A DNA stretch of 64,000 bases. It comes from Dryas octopetala. Its lineage: Eukaryota; Streptophyta; Magnoliopsida; Rosales; Rosaceae. The notes under the pieces were generated by a model. That model saw only the letters and a list, made by a program, of their open reading frames with translations. It searched no databases and was not told the DNA's origin. The stretch lies in the NCBI GenBank assembly GCA_963921425.1, contig OY992833.1:2916501-2980500 (forward strand). Reading direction: 5' to 3'. Positions 32,250-44,900 of the stretch are shown here, one piece after another (positions within the stretch are counted from its first letter, which is position 1; the number at the start of each line of letters is the position of its first letter). The translations under genes and the position numbers were made by a program.

Positions 32250-32586
32250 CTTCACTCCAATAAAGAAGAAAGAAGCGGTAGCAGAAGCTCTAGCAGTCTA
32301 GCCTCTAGTGATAATGGACACTTACAAACGCCACAATGGTTTCGGGCCCACCCTTCTCGCCCCACAGTCAGCAACTGGCCCAACAACTCAGAATACGGCG
32401 TCGTATTGATTGAGAAAGGAGAGAGAGTTGTCAGTTGTCTGACTTTGACTTTGGGGTTTCGGGTAGAAGGGAGAAGGAATGGATAGAGACTAGAGAGATT
32501 TGATTGCTTTATTGAAATAGTTGGACACGTGTCATAAATTGGTTAGTGTTTCACGCAATTATTTCTAGCCTTTAGATCAAAAGATG
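32250..32586 (-). promoter_or_regulatory. Promoter of PPR copy B with two site II motifs
   Basis: TGGGCC on the minus strand at 32345-32350 and 32377-32382, spaced as in copy A. There is a single GATTTGATT at 32497-32505, so no MITE. Confidence 0.5.
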
Positions 32587-33731
32587 TTAAATGATACGCA
32601 AGTCCTTTAAAAACGTAAAGTACAATTCATTAAAGTCCGGCCCAGTCCAACGCAACCAATGAATTAATGACAGAAAAATTTTCTGTATAAAAATGTATAA
32701 TCACCTGCTAGATAATTTTATTTTTTATAGAAAGGAAAACATATATTTTAGAAACAAGTCAAGCCAACTATTGATCTGGATTGCATGTCGAACAAAAACC
32801 ATAATAAAAATGGAGTAGTTCCTATTCAGTGAGTTTATGAGCAGGAACTGGACTGTTTCTCTTGTTCTCACAAGTCACGACCTTTTTTATATTGAAACTC
32901 ATAGTCCAACCCCAAAAGTTTGGTAGTATGTGGCTTCACTTGAACTATAGAAAGAGAATTGTGAACTGCGAGAAGTGGTGGTTCCTTTCTTAAAGTTGTA
33001 AACTAATATTAGCAATAAGGGAAATGTACACTTTTGCCCCTCAACTTTGGGGTCCCCTTTTAAAAATATTGACTCAAATTTACAATGCAATGTTAGTCTA
33101 TTTCTTTGAAACTGGGACAAACTCCAAAACTTTTTGCACAAATTATATATATATATATTTACATATTTATAATGATTATGTAAATTTATAATTCGTATAA
33201 TGTTTGTATAAAAGATTTAAATTGTAAAGTTAATTATGATTGAGAAGTTAAAAAGTCGGGTGTAGTACTGCCCCATGCTTAAGTAAAATTTTGATATACA
33301 TATATATACATTTGAGAAGTTGGCTTTGGGCTCAAGTCCCTATATATAGTGTACTATTATACTTAATTGGTATTATGGACCTTTAAGTATACATGCTTTG
33401 GTATTATGAATCTTGACATGCAGTGACCGTTATTTTGTGAAGAGAACATAACTTGATTGATTACTAGAACAACTTTGGTATTATGGACCACAGTTTGTTG
33501 TGGAAATTATTTTGTGAAAAGTACAAAATTTACAATTTACTACCGAATATATATAAAATTGACTAAAAAGAAAAATATTATGTTATTGCAAGAATATACA
33601 TGATTGATTATTTGTTAAGTGTGTTCTTGATTAAGATCATTTTATGAGGCAAAATTAATATATCTCAGTTATCATACTTAATGAGTTAGTGTAACTCATG
33701 AAGGTACACATTTATTATTAATATATCTTAG
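32587..33731. other. Flank between units B and C
   Basis: AT-rich. 33545-33700 is the left arm of an inverted repeat whose right arm is 36009-36170. No gene. Confidence 0.55.
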
Positions 33732-34084
33732 TAGGGGTGGGAATGGGTCATTTTTACCGGCCATTATTGGTCAACCGACCCATTATTGACCAGTCGATAA
33801 TTCTACCAACAACCGACCCACCAAGTCGAGCCGGTAATACCAACCGACCCATCAAAGTTGGTTCGGATGTTGGTTTTGAAATTAATCAAATGTTGGTCTA
33901 ATAATTTCAACCGATCCACCCATATCAGCTTTATCAGTCATTATCGTCCTTATCAGCAACCGACTCGCAACCAACCCACAATGGGTGGATCGGTTGTTGA
34001 TTGTCAAAATTGCCTTATCGGCCTTGTCGGGTTGGGTCGGTTGTTTGGCCGATATGCAACCGACCCGACCCATTCTCACTCCTA
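33732..34084. mobile_element. hAT-type MITE (353 bp), unit C
   Basis: Inverted ends TAGGGGTGGGAATGGGTC and GACCCATTCTCACTCCTA. Flanks are TATCTTAG (33724-33731) and CATCTTAG (34085-34092), an 8-bp duplication with one change. The interior is rich in CCGACCC words in both orientations. The uninterrupted site is at 24464-24471. Confidence 0.85.
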
Positions 34085-34149
34085 CATCTTAGTTGTCATA
34101 AGTACTATGCAAGGCCTCACATTTTCAATATTAGATTTTTTTTCTCAAT

Positions 34150-34937
34150 ACTATGCATGAAATCCGCCCTTGCAGGAGTTCATTAGGTAAACGCCAATTG
34201 GGCAGGTATTTGGGTGTATTCAGTGCAATAAGGAGCTGGAGACAGGGGTTCATTCCTTGTGGGACTGTGGTAAGGCAAAAGATGTTTGGGCGAATTCTTT
34301 TCTCAGTGCAATAATCTATTTATGGCAACCAAAATCTTTTGCAGATTTGTTCGTTGCAGTTTGCAATACAGCAGTGAACCAAGAGCATGCATGGTTTTGT
34401 GTGGGAGTGCGCTTGGTTGATTTGGCATAATCGAAACTGTACATTGCATGGCCTGCCCGTACTCCCCGCTGTGCAACTAACGACAGCGAACCAAAGCAGA
34501 TGAAGCCTGCTGCTCTTTGGGAAGCTCCCCCTTCGAACATGGTGAAAATCAATGTAGTAGCCGTGAGGTCCGTGGTGATGGGGACCTGGGGTGGTTGTAC
34601 GTGACCATATTGGGTCTTTATTGGCAGCGCTTGCGGTGCCGTTTCAGTACAATTGAAACGTGGCGATGTTTCTTTTGCTTAGAAGGACTGCCTACTGCAT
34701 GGGCCTTCATTGAGGAGGCTCGGTCTCTCTTAGATTTCTTTTCTGATATTTCTTTTCAATTTCGTATTCGTTCTGCTAATAAGCTGGCACATCTTCAGCA
34801 CTCTTGCTTGTGATGACATTGTATTCTGGAAGGAGAACTCCCCTTCTTGGTTGCTAGCTGCTCTTATTGAGAAGAGCAGTGAGCTTGGCCTAGAGCCTTA
34901 ATAGTAAGTCTAGCAATTTCATCAAAAAAAAAAAAAA
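34150..34937 (+). mobile_element. LINE remnant with poly(A), unit C
   Basis: 5'-truncated non-LTR retrotransposon. Frame pieces read CIQCNKELETGVHSLWDC at 34215-34268 (the zf-RVT zinc-binding motif after plant LINE reverse transcriptase), WEAPPSNMVKINV at about 34520-34558 (start of the RNase H-like domain) and RSANKLAHLQHSCL near 34772-34813. Frameshifts and stops separate them. It ends in a 14-A tail (34924-34937). This is the fullest version; units A, B and D have lost about 0.5 kb of it to the TE-X event. Confidence 0.75.
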
Positions 34938-35346
34938 GATATTTGAAATATTACAAATTAATTTGCTCAAACAATATTAATTGGTTTGCCCACTATAAAA
35001 TTGGCTTCCTCGTGATATACTATTGAAATGAATTCAAATTGTTTAAAGCATGCTGCCATACTTTTAATTATCTTACTGATTATTGGAAGTTGCAACACCT
35101 TATTTGCCTACATAAATTTGATTAAATAAGTGATCCATATGAATTAGATCCTTTTTTATCAGGAACTTTAAACAACGCCTATTCCGAAGGCCAATCATGC
35201 AAAAGGTGCAAAAAGACTAAAGTACAAGCTGTACAGTCTCCTTGTGTGCTCGGACATCCGATGAGTTCAAACAATCGTTGAGCTAGGACAATCAATGTGC
35301 TCGGTCACTCCTGAATTCAAATCCCCGTGACCTCAAACGTGAAGAT

Positions 35347-35478
35347 CACGGCTAAATTCACGACCCGACTCACTACTGAACTCACGACTCGACTCACGTT
35401 CGAACTCACGACCCAACTGACGACCAAACTCACGGCTCGACACACAATTTGACTCATAACCTGGCTTACTCTGAGTAT
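35347..35478. repeat. 12-bp minisatellite, copy C (11 units)
   Basis: One more unit than A and B (CACGACCCAACT followed by GACGACCAAACT). Confidence 0.85.
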
Positions 35479-35484
35479 TGACTC

Positions 35485-35733
35485 GAGCTGCTCTAGATAT
35501 AGATATGCCTCGATACGTGGGACGATCACTGAGCATATCTAAAATCCTCGATACGTGGAAACCACTGAGTAGACTGACAGCCTCAATACATGGGAAAGAC
35601 TACCGATCGAGCTGCTCTAGATACGGATATGTCTCGATACATGAGACAACCACCGAGCATATCTAACATCCTAGATACATGGCAACCATCGAGTGAGTAG
35701 ATAGACATCCTCGATACGTGGGACGACCACCGA
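35485..35733. repeat. Dimeric ~123-bp repeat, copy C
   Basis: Same structure as copy A with scattered substitutions and one extra base near 35595. Confidence 0.7.
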
Positions 35734-36906
35734 TGTCACGCCTCCAAATCCAGTGTCAATATTATACTAAAATATAGCACGTGAATTTGCGGTGTGAGTT
35801 GAGAAATTAAATTCTCCCTTTAAAATCAAATAAATATAATAGTATTTTTAAAATACAAAATTTTATTCATAATGAAAATAAAAAGTACACTTACATTTTT
35901 AAAGAAATCAAAATAAAATATTTAGACATGGTTTGTTGTATATAAAGACAACGTTCATCTCATTCCCCATGAGTCTACTTATTACCTGAAAATAACAAAT
36001 GTGTGGTATTATGAGTTACACTAACCCAGTAAGTAAGTATGACAACTGAGATTTATTAATTTTGCCTCATAAAATAATCTTAATCAAAAACACACTTAAC
36101 AAAGAATCAATCATGTATATTCTTGCAATAATATAATATTTTTATTTTTAGTGAATTTTATATATATTTGTAAACTTGGTATTCTTATTAACCTTCACAA
36201 TAGGTAAACTTGATGAATTTTATACATTAAGCCGCAACTATCTGATGCAATCATCTTCGAAATGACTTGCATTCTCAAGTTTACTAGTATTTATATTAAT
36301 GAGAAAATTACAGATTTGGTCCACTTATTTTATACCAAATTCAATTTTGGTCCACGATCTTTTTTAAGTTTTGTTTTGATCCACTAATTGTTTCATTTGT
36401 TCAATAAATGTCCAGATTTGTGACTTTAAATCTTTTGGGTTGTGTTTTCTTCAATTATAATTGAAGTATAAGTTCTCTTTCATTATTTCTTAGTCATAAA
36501 AACAAATTTGGAGTATTAAAATCTAAAAGAATTGAGATTGGGTGAAGTTTGAAAAATTGGCAATTTCGGGTACCCTACTTTGGGGTCAATTATCTTGAGT
36601 TTTAGAACTATAATTTGAACGATTTTTATATGGTTGTAAAGAAGAAATGCATAGCCTTAAAACAAGTATATGTTTGTTGAATTTAGATGAGATTTCATAG
36701 GGTAAAAGGCAGACCAAATTTGAAAAAACAAATCTGGATCTTTATTGAACAAGTGGAACAATTAATGGACCAAAACATAACTTAAAAAAAATTGTGAAAT
36801 TTATGACACCTGGCTGGTCCTCATCATTATAAAATACCAAAACCTTGTAAGGAGACTTAATTTAAAGATGTCAGAACTGAAACTATGTTTTCACCCAATC
36901 TCATAG
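35734..36906. other. Unit C spacer with truncated MITE (36301-36794)
   Basis: The right end of the old MITE and about 0.4 kb beyond it are deleted, so the MITE interior joins directly to TTTATGACACCTGG in the PPR 3' flank. No gene. Confidence 0.6.
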
Positions 36907-39021
36907 TCATTCTGCAGAAGCAACATGCCTTTTAGGACGGAAGCCACTCAAAGCTTTTCGTACTTCCATATCAGGCATCAATCCATTTTGGATCATTTCC
37001 TTAACAAGCCTCAATGCTTCATCTATTCTTTTAACTTTTACATAGCCAGTGATCAATGTTTTATAGCAAGCAATATCAGGCACATGACCCTTCAGCACCA
37101 TTAAATTAACGACCTCTTTTGCGATGTCTATTTTTCCATGAAAACAATATCTATTAATCAGCATACCGTAAGTTATCGTGCTAAGCTCCACACCGTATTG
37201 AATTGCTGCCTCAAATACTTTGTGAGCCTCTTCTGTCATCCCTTCTTTGCAGAGAGCATCCAAAAGCATTCTCAAATTTATGGTATTAGGTAAGATTCCC
37301 TGACCTACCATTTTATCAAACAATCTTGTGGCTTCTCCCCATTGACCCGTACGGCACATGCCATAAATTAAAGAGCTGTAAGTGACAACATCAGGTCTTA
37401 GACCTCTTTGAGCCATTAGCTCAAACTCGGCGAGGGCTTGATTGGTCCTTCTTTCCTTGCAAAGAGCATCTATTAGAGTGTTAAAGGTCATGTTATTCGG
37501 AGCGATTCCTTCATCCAACATTCTATCAAACAACCTTGTGGCTTCTCCCCATTGAGCTGTATGGCACATGCCATAGATTAAACAACTGTAAGTGACAACA
37601 TCAGGACTTAGACCTCTTTGAGCCATTAGCTCAAATGCGGCAAGGGCTTGTTTGGTCCTTCTCTCCTTGCAAAGAGCATCTATTAGAGTGTTAAAGGTCA
37701 CGTTATTCGGAGCAATTCCTTCATCCAACATTCTATCAAACAACCTTGTGGCTTCTCCCCATTGGCGGGAATGGCACAAACCATCAATTAAGGAGTTGTA
37801 GGTGAAAAGATTTGGCCTTAGACCACCATGGATCATTTCTTCCACAAGATTAAGTGCCTCTGATGTCTTCCCTTCTTTGCATAAAGCATTCACTACAGCA
37901 TTGAATGTAACAATATTAGGCAAGGCTCCACCAGCAATCATGTTTTGAAATAACTGCACAGCTTCTTCCCACCTACCAGACTTGCACAAAGCAGAAATTA
38001 AGGATGTAAAAGTGAAAACATTAGGATTTATGCCTTTTGTAGTCATATTTTTGAACAGAGCAAGTGCTTCTTGAATTCTTTCTTCCTTTCAAAGAGTGCT
38101 GATTAGAACATTATAAGTATATACATCTGGCGAGATTCCACTATCAACCATACAAAACAAGAATCTTTTGGCTTCTTCCCAACGACCCAAGTTGCATAAT
38201 CCATGAATCAATGAATTGTAGGTGAAGATATCTGGTACAACACTTTCTTTTATCATATCTCGAAATATGGTCAATGCGTCATTCATTCGTCTTGCTTTAC
38301 AAAGGCTGTCAATGATTGGATTGCAGCAATCTGGGTTGGGCTTAAACCTTCCATTTTCAGACATCTCCTTGAGCATCTCAAGTGCCTTACAAGTTTTCTG
38401 CGCTCTGCATAACCCATTAATCATAGTAGCATAAGTGAGTTCATTACATGCATATCCCTTCTCCTGTATTTTCCAGAACAAGTCCATTGTCTCATCCAGG
38501 GAGCTGGAGTTGCAAAGCCCATGAAGCAAAGTATTTAAGATATAAGCATCAGGTTGAAGACCATTTTTAAGGGTAAATGCTAAAACAGAAAAACCCAAGT
38601 CCACCCGATTCAGACGGCACAAGCAATTCATAACAGTATTCATTGTAGAAATATCAGGTTGGAAATGAACACAACCCATCAACATCAACTGTTTAAACAT
38701 CGAAACAACAGTGGCATATTGCTTCATCTTGGAGAGTGCGCCAAACAAACGATTAAAATCCCAAATAGAGGGAATGGGTTTCATTTGAATCATGGAATTA
38801 AAGAAACCCAACGCTTCATCCAACCCAAGAGTTCCAGATTTGCATCGTGTTCGGATCAGATTTTCCAAATGGGTGGGTTTACCTTTACCGCATTCAGTAT
38901 CGCTAGCATGATTAACAACAGGAAAAGAATGGAATCCACTTATTTGCTTTAGAAAGGAAGTAAAATTAGAAGAATTACCAGAAGGAGCTCTTGGGGTTAA
39001 CATCTTCATCCTCAGCTTCAT
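36907..39021 (-). pseudogene. RFL-type PPR, copy C: full length with one nonsense codon
   Basis: Same length as copy A (705 codons from the ATG at 39021), with the same presequence and 17-motif layout. Codon 311 is TGA (38089-38091) where the others have the Cys codon TGC of the conserved LCK motif: one C-to-A change on the coding strand. The frame is otherwise open on both sides, giving pieces of 310 and about 380 codons. A protein stopping there would hold about six and a half PPR motifs. Code residues differ from copy A at motifs 5, 7, 8 and 9. Recently inactivated, or a truncated product; sequencing error at this base is possible. Confidence 0.85.
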
Positions 39022-39359
39022 CTTCACTCCAATAAAGAAGAAAGAAGCGGCAGCAGGAGCTGTAGCAATCTAGCCTCTAGTGATAATGGACACTTACAAA
39101 CGCCCCAATGGTTTCGGGCCCACCCTTCTCGCCCCACAGTCAGCAACTGGCCCAACAATTCAGAATACGGCGTCGTATTAATTGAGAAAGGAGAGAGAGT
39201 TGTCAGTTGTCTGACTTTGACTTTGGGGTTTCGGGTAGAAGAGATAAGGAATGGATAGAGATTAGAGAGATTTGATTGCTTTAATGAAATAGTTGGACAC
39301 GTGTCATAAATTGGTTAGTGTTTCACGCAATTATTTCCAGCCTTTAGATCAAAAGATGT
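39022..39359 (-). promoter_or_regulatory. Promoter of PPR copy C with two site II motifs
   Basis: TGGGCC (minus) at 39117-39122 and 39149-39154, spaced as in the other copies. Confidence 0.5.
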
Positions 39360-40151
39360 TAAATGATACGCAAGTCCTTTAAAACGTAAAGTACAATTCA
39401 TTAAAGTCCGGCCCAGTCCAACGCAACCAATGAATTAATGACAGAAAAATTTCCTATTAGCATAAGCTCCAAAGTTAAAAAATGTATAATCACCTGCTAG
39501 ATAATTTTATTTTTTAAAGAAAGGAAAACATATATTTTAGAAACTAGTCAAGCCAACTATTGATCTGGATTGCATGTGGAACAAAAACCATTATCAAAAT
39601 GGAGTACTTCTATTCAGGGAGTTTATGAGCAGGAACTGGACTGTTTCTCTGGTTATCACAAGTCACGACCTTTTTTATATTGAATCTCATAGTCCAACCC
39701 CAAAAGTTTGGTAGTATGTGGCTTCACTTGAACTATGGAAAGAGAATTGTGAACTGCGAGAAAGTGGTGGTTCCTTTCTTAAAGTTGTAAACTAATATTT
39801 GCAATAAGGGAAATGTTCACTTTTGCCCCTCAACTTTGGGGTCCCCTTTTAAAAATTTTGACTCAAATTTACAATGCGATGTTAGTCCATTTCTTTGAAA
39901 CTGGGACAAACTCCAACACGTTTTGCGCAAATTATATATATATATATATTTACATATTTATAATGATTATGTAAATTTATAATTCATATAATGTTTGTAT
40001 AAAAGATTTAAATTGTAAAGTTAATTATGATTGAGAAGTTAATTATGATTGGGCAATCATTTTATGAGGCAAAAATAATATATCTCAGTTATCATACTTA
40101 ATGGGTTAGTGTAACTCATGAAGGTACACATTTATTATTAATATATCTTAG
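39360..40151. other. Flank of unit C, AT-rich
   Basis: Matches 32587-33720 with a deletion after about 40050 that removes part of the left inverted arm. No gene. Confidence 0.55.
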
Positions 40152-40494
40152 TAGGGTGAGAATGGGTCGTTTTTACCGGCTATTATTGGTCAACCGATCC
40201 ATTATCGGCCAGTCGATAATTCTACCAACAACCGACCCACCAAGTCGAGCCGGTAATACCAACCGACCCATCAAAATTGGTTCGGATGTTGGTTTTGAAA
40301 TTAATTAAATGTTGGTCTAATAATTTCAACCGATCCACCCATATCAGCTTTATCGGTCATTATCGTGCTTATCAGCAACCGACTCGCAACCGACCCACAA
40401 TGGGTGGATCGGTTGTTGGTTGTCAAAATTGCCTTGTCGGGTTGGGTCGGTTGTTTGGCCGATATGCAACCGACCCGACCCATTCTCACTCCTA
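40152..40494. mobile_element. hAT-type MITE (343 bp), half unit
   Basis: Same element as 33732-34084, here with a perfect 8-bp duplication TATCTTAG (40144-40151 and 40495-40502). Confidence 0.88.
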
Positions 40495-40559
40495 TATCTT
40501 AGTTGTCATAAGTTACTATGCAAGGTCTCACATTTTCAATATGAGATTTTTTTTCTCAA

Positions 40560-41350
40560 TACTATGCATGAAATCCGCCCTTGCAGGAGTTCATTAGGTA
40601 AACGCCAATTGGGCAGGTATTTGGGTGTATTCAGTGCAATAAGGAGCTGGAGACAGGGGTTCATTCCTTGTGGGACTGTGGTAAGGCAAAAGATGTTTGG
40701 GCGAATTCTTTTCTCAGTGCAATAATCTATTTATGGCAACCAAAATCTTTTGCAGATTTGTTCGTTGCAGTTTGCAATACAGCAGTGAACCAAGAGCATG
40801 CATGGTTTTGTGTGGGAGCGCGCTTGGTTGATTTGGCATAACCGAAACTGCACATTGCATGGCCTGCCCGTACTCCCCGCTGTGCAACTAACGACAGCGA
40901 ACCAAAGCAGATGAAGCCTGCTGCTCTTTGGGAAGCTCCCCCTTCGAACATGGTGAAAATCAATGTAGTAGCCGTGAGGTCAGTGGTGATGGGGACCTGG
41001 GGTGGTTGTACGTGACCATATTGGGTCTTTATTGGCAGCGCTTGCGGTGTCGTTTCAGTACAACTGAAACGTGGCGATGTTTCTTTTGCTTAGAAGGACT
41101 GCCTACTGCATGGGCCTTCATTGAGGAGGCTCGGTCTCTCTTAGATTTCTTTTCTGATATTTCTTTTCAATTTCGTATTCGTTCTGCTAATAAGCTGGCA
41201 CATCTTCAGCACTCTTGCTTGTGATGACATTGTATTCTGGAAGGAGAACTCCCCTTCTTGGTTGCTAGCTGCTCTTATTGAGAAGAGCAGTGAGCTTGGC
41301 CTAGAGCCTTAATAGTAAGTCTAGCAATTTCATCAAAAAAAAAAAAAAAG
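40560..41350 (+). mobile_element. LINE remnant with poly(A), half unit
   Basis: Near-identical to 34150-34937, so this half unit is a C-type duplicate. Confidence 0.75.
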
Positions 41351-41753
41351 ATATTTGAAATATGACAAATTAATTTGCTCAAACAATATTAATTGGTTGC
41401 CCACTGTAAAATTTGCTTCCTCGTGATATACTATTGAAATGAATTCAAATTGTTTAAAGCATGCTGCCATACTTTTAATTATCTTACTGATTATTGGAAG
41501 TTGCAACACCTTATTTGCCTACATAAATTTGATTAAATAAGTGATCCATATGAATTAGATCCTTTTTTATCAGGAACTTTAAACAACGCCTATACCGAAG
41601 GCCAATCATGCAAAAGGTGCAAAAAGACTAAAGTACAAGCTGTACAGTCTCCTTGTGTGCTCGGACATCCGTTGAGTTCAAACAATCGTTGAGCTAGGAC
41701 AATCAATGTGCTCGGTCACTCGTGAATTCAAATCCCCGAGGTCACGTGAAGAT

Positions 41754-41860
41754 CACGGCTAAATTCACGACCCGACTCACTACCGAACTCACGACTCGAC
41801 TCACGTTCGAACTCACGACCCAACTGACGACCAAACTCACGGCTCGACACACAATTTGAC
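41754..41860. repeat. 12-bp minisatellite, cut at unit nine
   Basis: Eight full units and 11 bases of the ninth, then an abrupt switch into LINE sequence at 41861. The unit order is that of copy C. Confidence 0.85.
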
Positions 41861-41923
41861 AGGTATTTGGGTGTATTGAGTACAATAAGGAGCTGGAGAC
41901 AGTTGTTCATTCCTTGTGGGACT
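41861..41923 (+). mobile_element. LINE remnant, left piece in unit D
   Basis: Starts at AGGTATTTGGGTG, equivalent to 34204, and runs to the TE-X LTR. Confidence 0.65.
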
Positions 41924-44900
41924 TGTTGGAAATTTTATATGAATATATGAAATTTAATATGAATAAGAAAATTGCAATGATCTCATTTCAAAGGAAAGGG
42001 TATGTTTCTTTTGAATAACATACCTAAAAGATGCCAATTGCATCACTTGATGAAGAGATATCATTGCATACCAAATCCACATGTATGAGAAATGCATTGT
42101 TTGTAAATGTTGTGTATGTTGAATTTAAAAAGTATAATTTAACAGGTGTAACTTTTCTTAAGTGGCACTTTGTCTTCTATATATAAAGGCCACAAGGTCA
42201 TTGTACGTCATTATATCTAAGAGTGTTTCTAGTACACTTTCCATGTTTTTTTTTTATAGAGTCAATTTATAGTGAGAGTTCAAACACTATCTTGGTTCGC
42301 TGGAGTCTTGTGATTTGAAGTGCTACTATCACAAGAACGTGATCGTTGTATCCTGGGAGACGAGCGCCGATTGACCGTAGCATTAGTGGGCGGGCGTAAT
42401 TCGTCTTGAGGACATAGTGTCTACTAGCCTCGACCAAATTTGGAGGTTCTTCTAACCTTTTTCTTCTTTTATTTTTTTTGATTATGGTCTTAAGTTGCAT
42501 TAAATTTTATATTTAATGTGTACTATTTTATTATTAAATAAATATAGCAATCAAACCCAATTTTTCCAACAATCTAAGACGAATTATCTGGTTTAATTGC
42601 TTTACTATGTTATAATGTTTTATGAAAGTTTGATTTCTTATGTGGTTATTAGTATTTGTGGCGGACTGCTTTGTCTATATATAAGAACCAAATTCATGGG
42701 CTAGTGTGCGTTGCATTCATCTTTTGAATTTGGGAACCAGGTGAGCAAGCCAAACTTCTGTTTTGATTGTTTTAATTTTCAAATGAGGCATTGTCTGCAT
42801 CTGTGTATAGAAATATAACTGCAAGTTAGTTTAATCATTGTTGGCAATTGAATTTTTGAAGGTTTTACTGTTATTCTTTATTTGCCTAGCTATTTTACAT
42901 TCTACAATGATGCTCTTGTGGTAGTAATATATTTCTTTCCATCTTGCCTAGCGATGATGATTTATTGATATATTAATTAGTTCATGTTTGCTATATATGC
43001 TTCATGGTACATGGGCATTGTTTTATATTTGAGTAAGAGGGTAATGTTTATATATGTATATGTATGTATTGGTGTTCTGCAATGCCTTTTTCATACATAT
43101 ATATGATGAAGCCTAGTGCGATTGTGGATTATCTTCTTTAGTCTTATATATATATATATATATATATGTGAATTCTGGCTGGTTTCTTGTTTCACAATGG
43201 TCACATGGTTAATTGTAACTTTTCAGTTTTCATGAATAACTGCATATGATGAACACATACACCAAATTATTAATGTTCTAGCTTGCACAACCAATTGAAT
43301 TTGGGCACTGCATGTTTACAAATATTTTTTAAATTTATGTTTCTGTCCGAAATTATTTGTACAATTTGCGCGCCCTCTATATGGCCATGGGACATCTTGT
43401 ATCTACTGGGGTCTGATAGTTTCAGACATTACACAATTAGTTGTTGTTCCCTTGGGCGATGTTGGTGGGATTGATTGAGGAGGCCATTAATTTGATTTAC
43501 CACTTGCAGTGTAATAAAGGGTTAACCAATTTAATTAAATTGATTGAATTTCCTTTAATTAAACTTATGGTTTGCTGCCCATTTGAATGCATGCATGCAG
43601 TTCTGCAAGTTGACGGAAAAAAAAAGGGCTAATTTCGAGGTCCTTTAAACGGCATGATCTTCATGTACATGCAAAGTGTACATCATCATGTTTGAAAGTG
43701 GAAACATGTAAATGATGCATTTCATATACATGTTTATTTCTTAATTTATATAATAAGATATATATATTCACATGTTGTGGAATATGTATGAGATATAAAA
43801 CCAACATTTTCTTGGGTTGAGTTTAATACTAAGTTATGGAAGACATTCCGCATGATTAGATCTGTATTGTATTTACTAATGGATTTTGGTCATACACTCA
43901 TATATGACGGAAATGCCTTATTTCACAACAAGAGAGCGAGTAGAACTGTCAATTAACCATAAAGAGTCTTGCCTCCATTCATGTTAGTCGTTGTAAGAAT
44001 TGAAGTCCAAAAAGTTCAATGAACTTATATTGGCCATTGTAGCGAATTATGGAAACAAAGGGTACGTCGTGTTAGCCATTGTTGATGAGCGATCTCGCCT
44101 ATGATTTACAAGGTTATGTAATTGATATATTATAGAAGGTCATCACAGGCATAATAAATTTTTAAAGAGAAAGCATTTTGAGTGAGGATAGCGCCAACCA
44201 TAATAACTCTGAAAGTTCGAAGGCAATGCCAAGAAATGCTTCTCAAAGCCTAAGAGGTGACTAAGAATGGAAGTTTCAATTCCTACTTCTTTATGAAGAA
44301 TGTTTTAGCACCCACTGTTGGAAAATATATTGTGGGGTGGCTCAGTTTATAACATTCTTAAGAAGATAGGGAAATTCTTAGCCTTCTTACAAATATCTCA
44401 AAATGTGTGGGTGTCTAGCAAAGTGGACACAATTGATAAATCTTTAAACATATATGTGACGTCAAGGACTTATTGGAGAACAACTACTCTCGAATGGAAT
44501 TTATTTCCATAAGTGAATTGTATACTTGTGCGCGCGTGTATAGTCAACCTAGTGTGGATCCAACAATGAAAGGTTTGATTAGAGAGTAAGTTGATTATCG
44601 AGAGGAATGGGTTAAAGCCCTTATGAAAAGAGGAGCCATAGTGGAAACCCAACCTAGTTGACTGGAGATCCCAAGATCTAGGTTCAAAAAGGAAAACTAA
44701 ATTATGGTATACTCTATGCTAGCACTGCGGAGATAAAATCTCCTTCCCATTCTTATGGTAAAAAGAAGCAGTGTTTCCTGAAATGTGATTAGGCTAAGCT
44801 ATGCTTTTAATGATCCTATATCTTGGATTATCTAAGTGGGGTATGACATCATACTCCTTATAGGCAGTCACCTATATGAGTGTGAAATGTGGCCGTTTCT

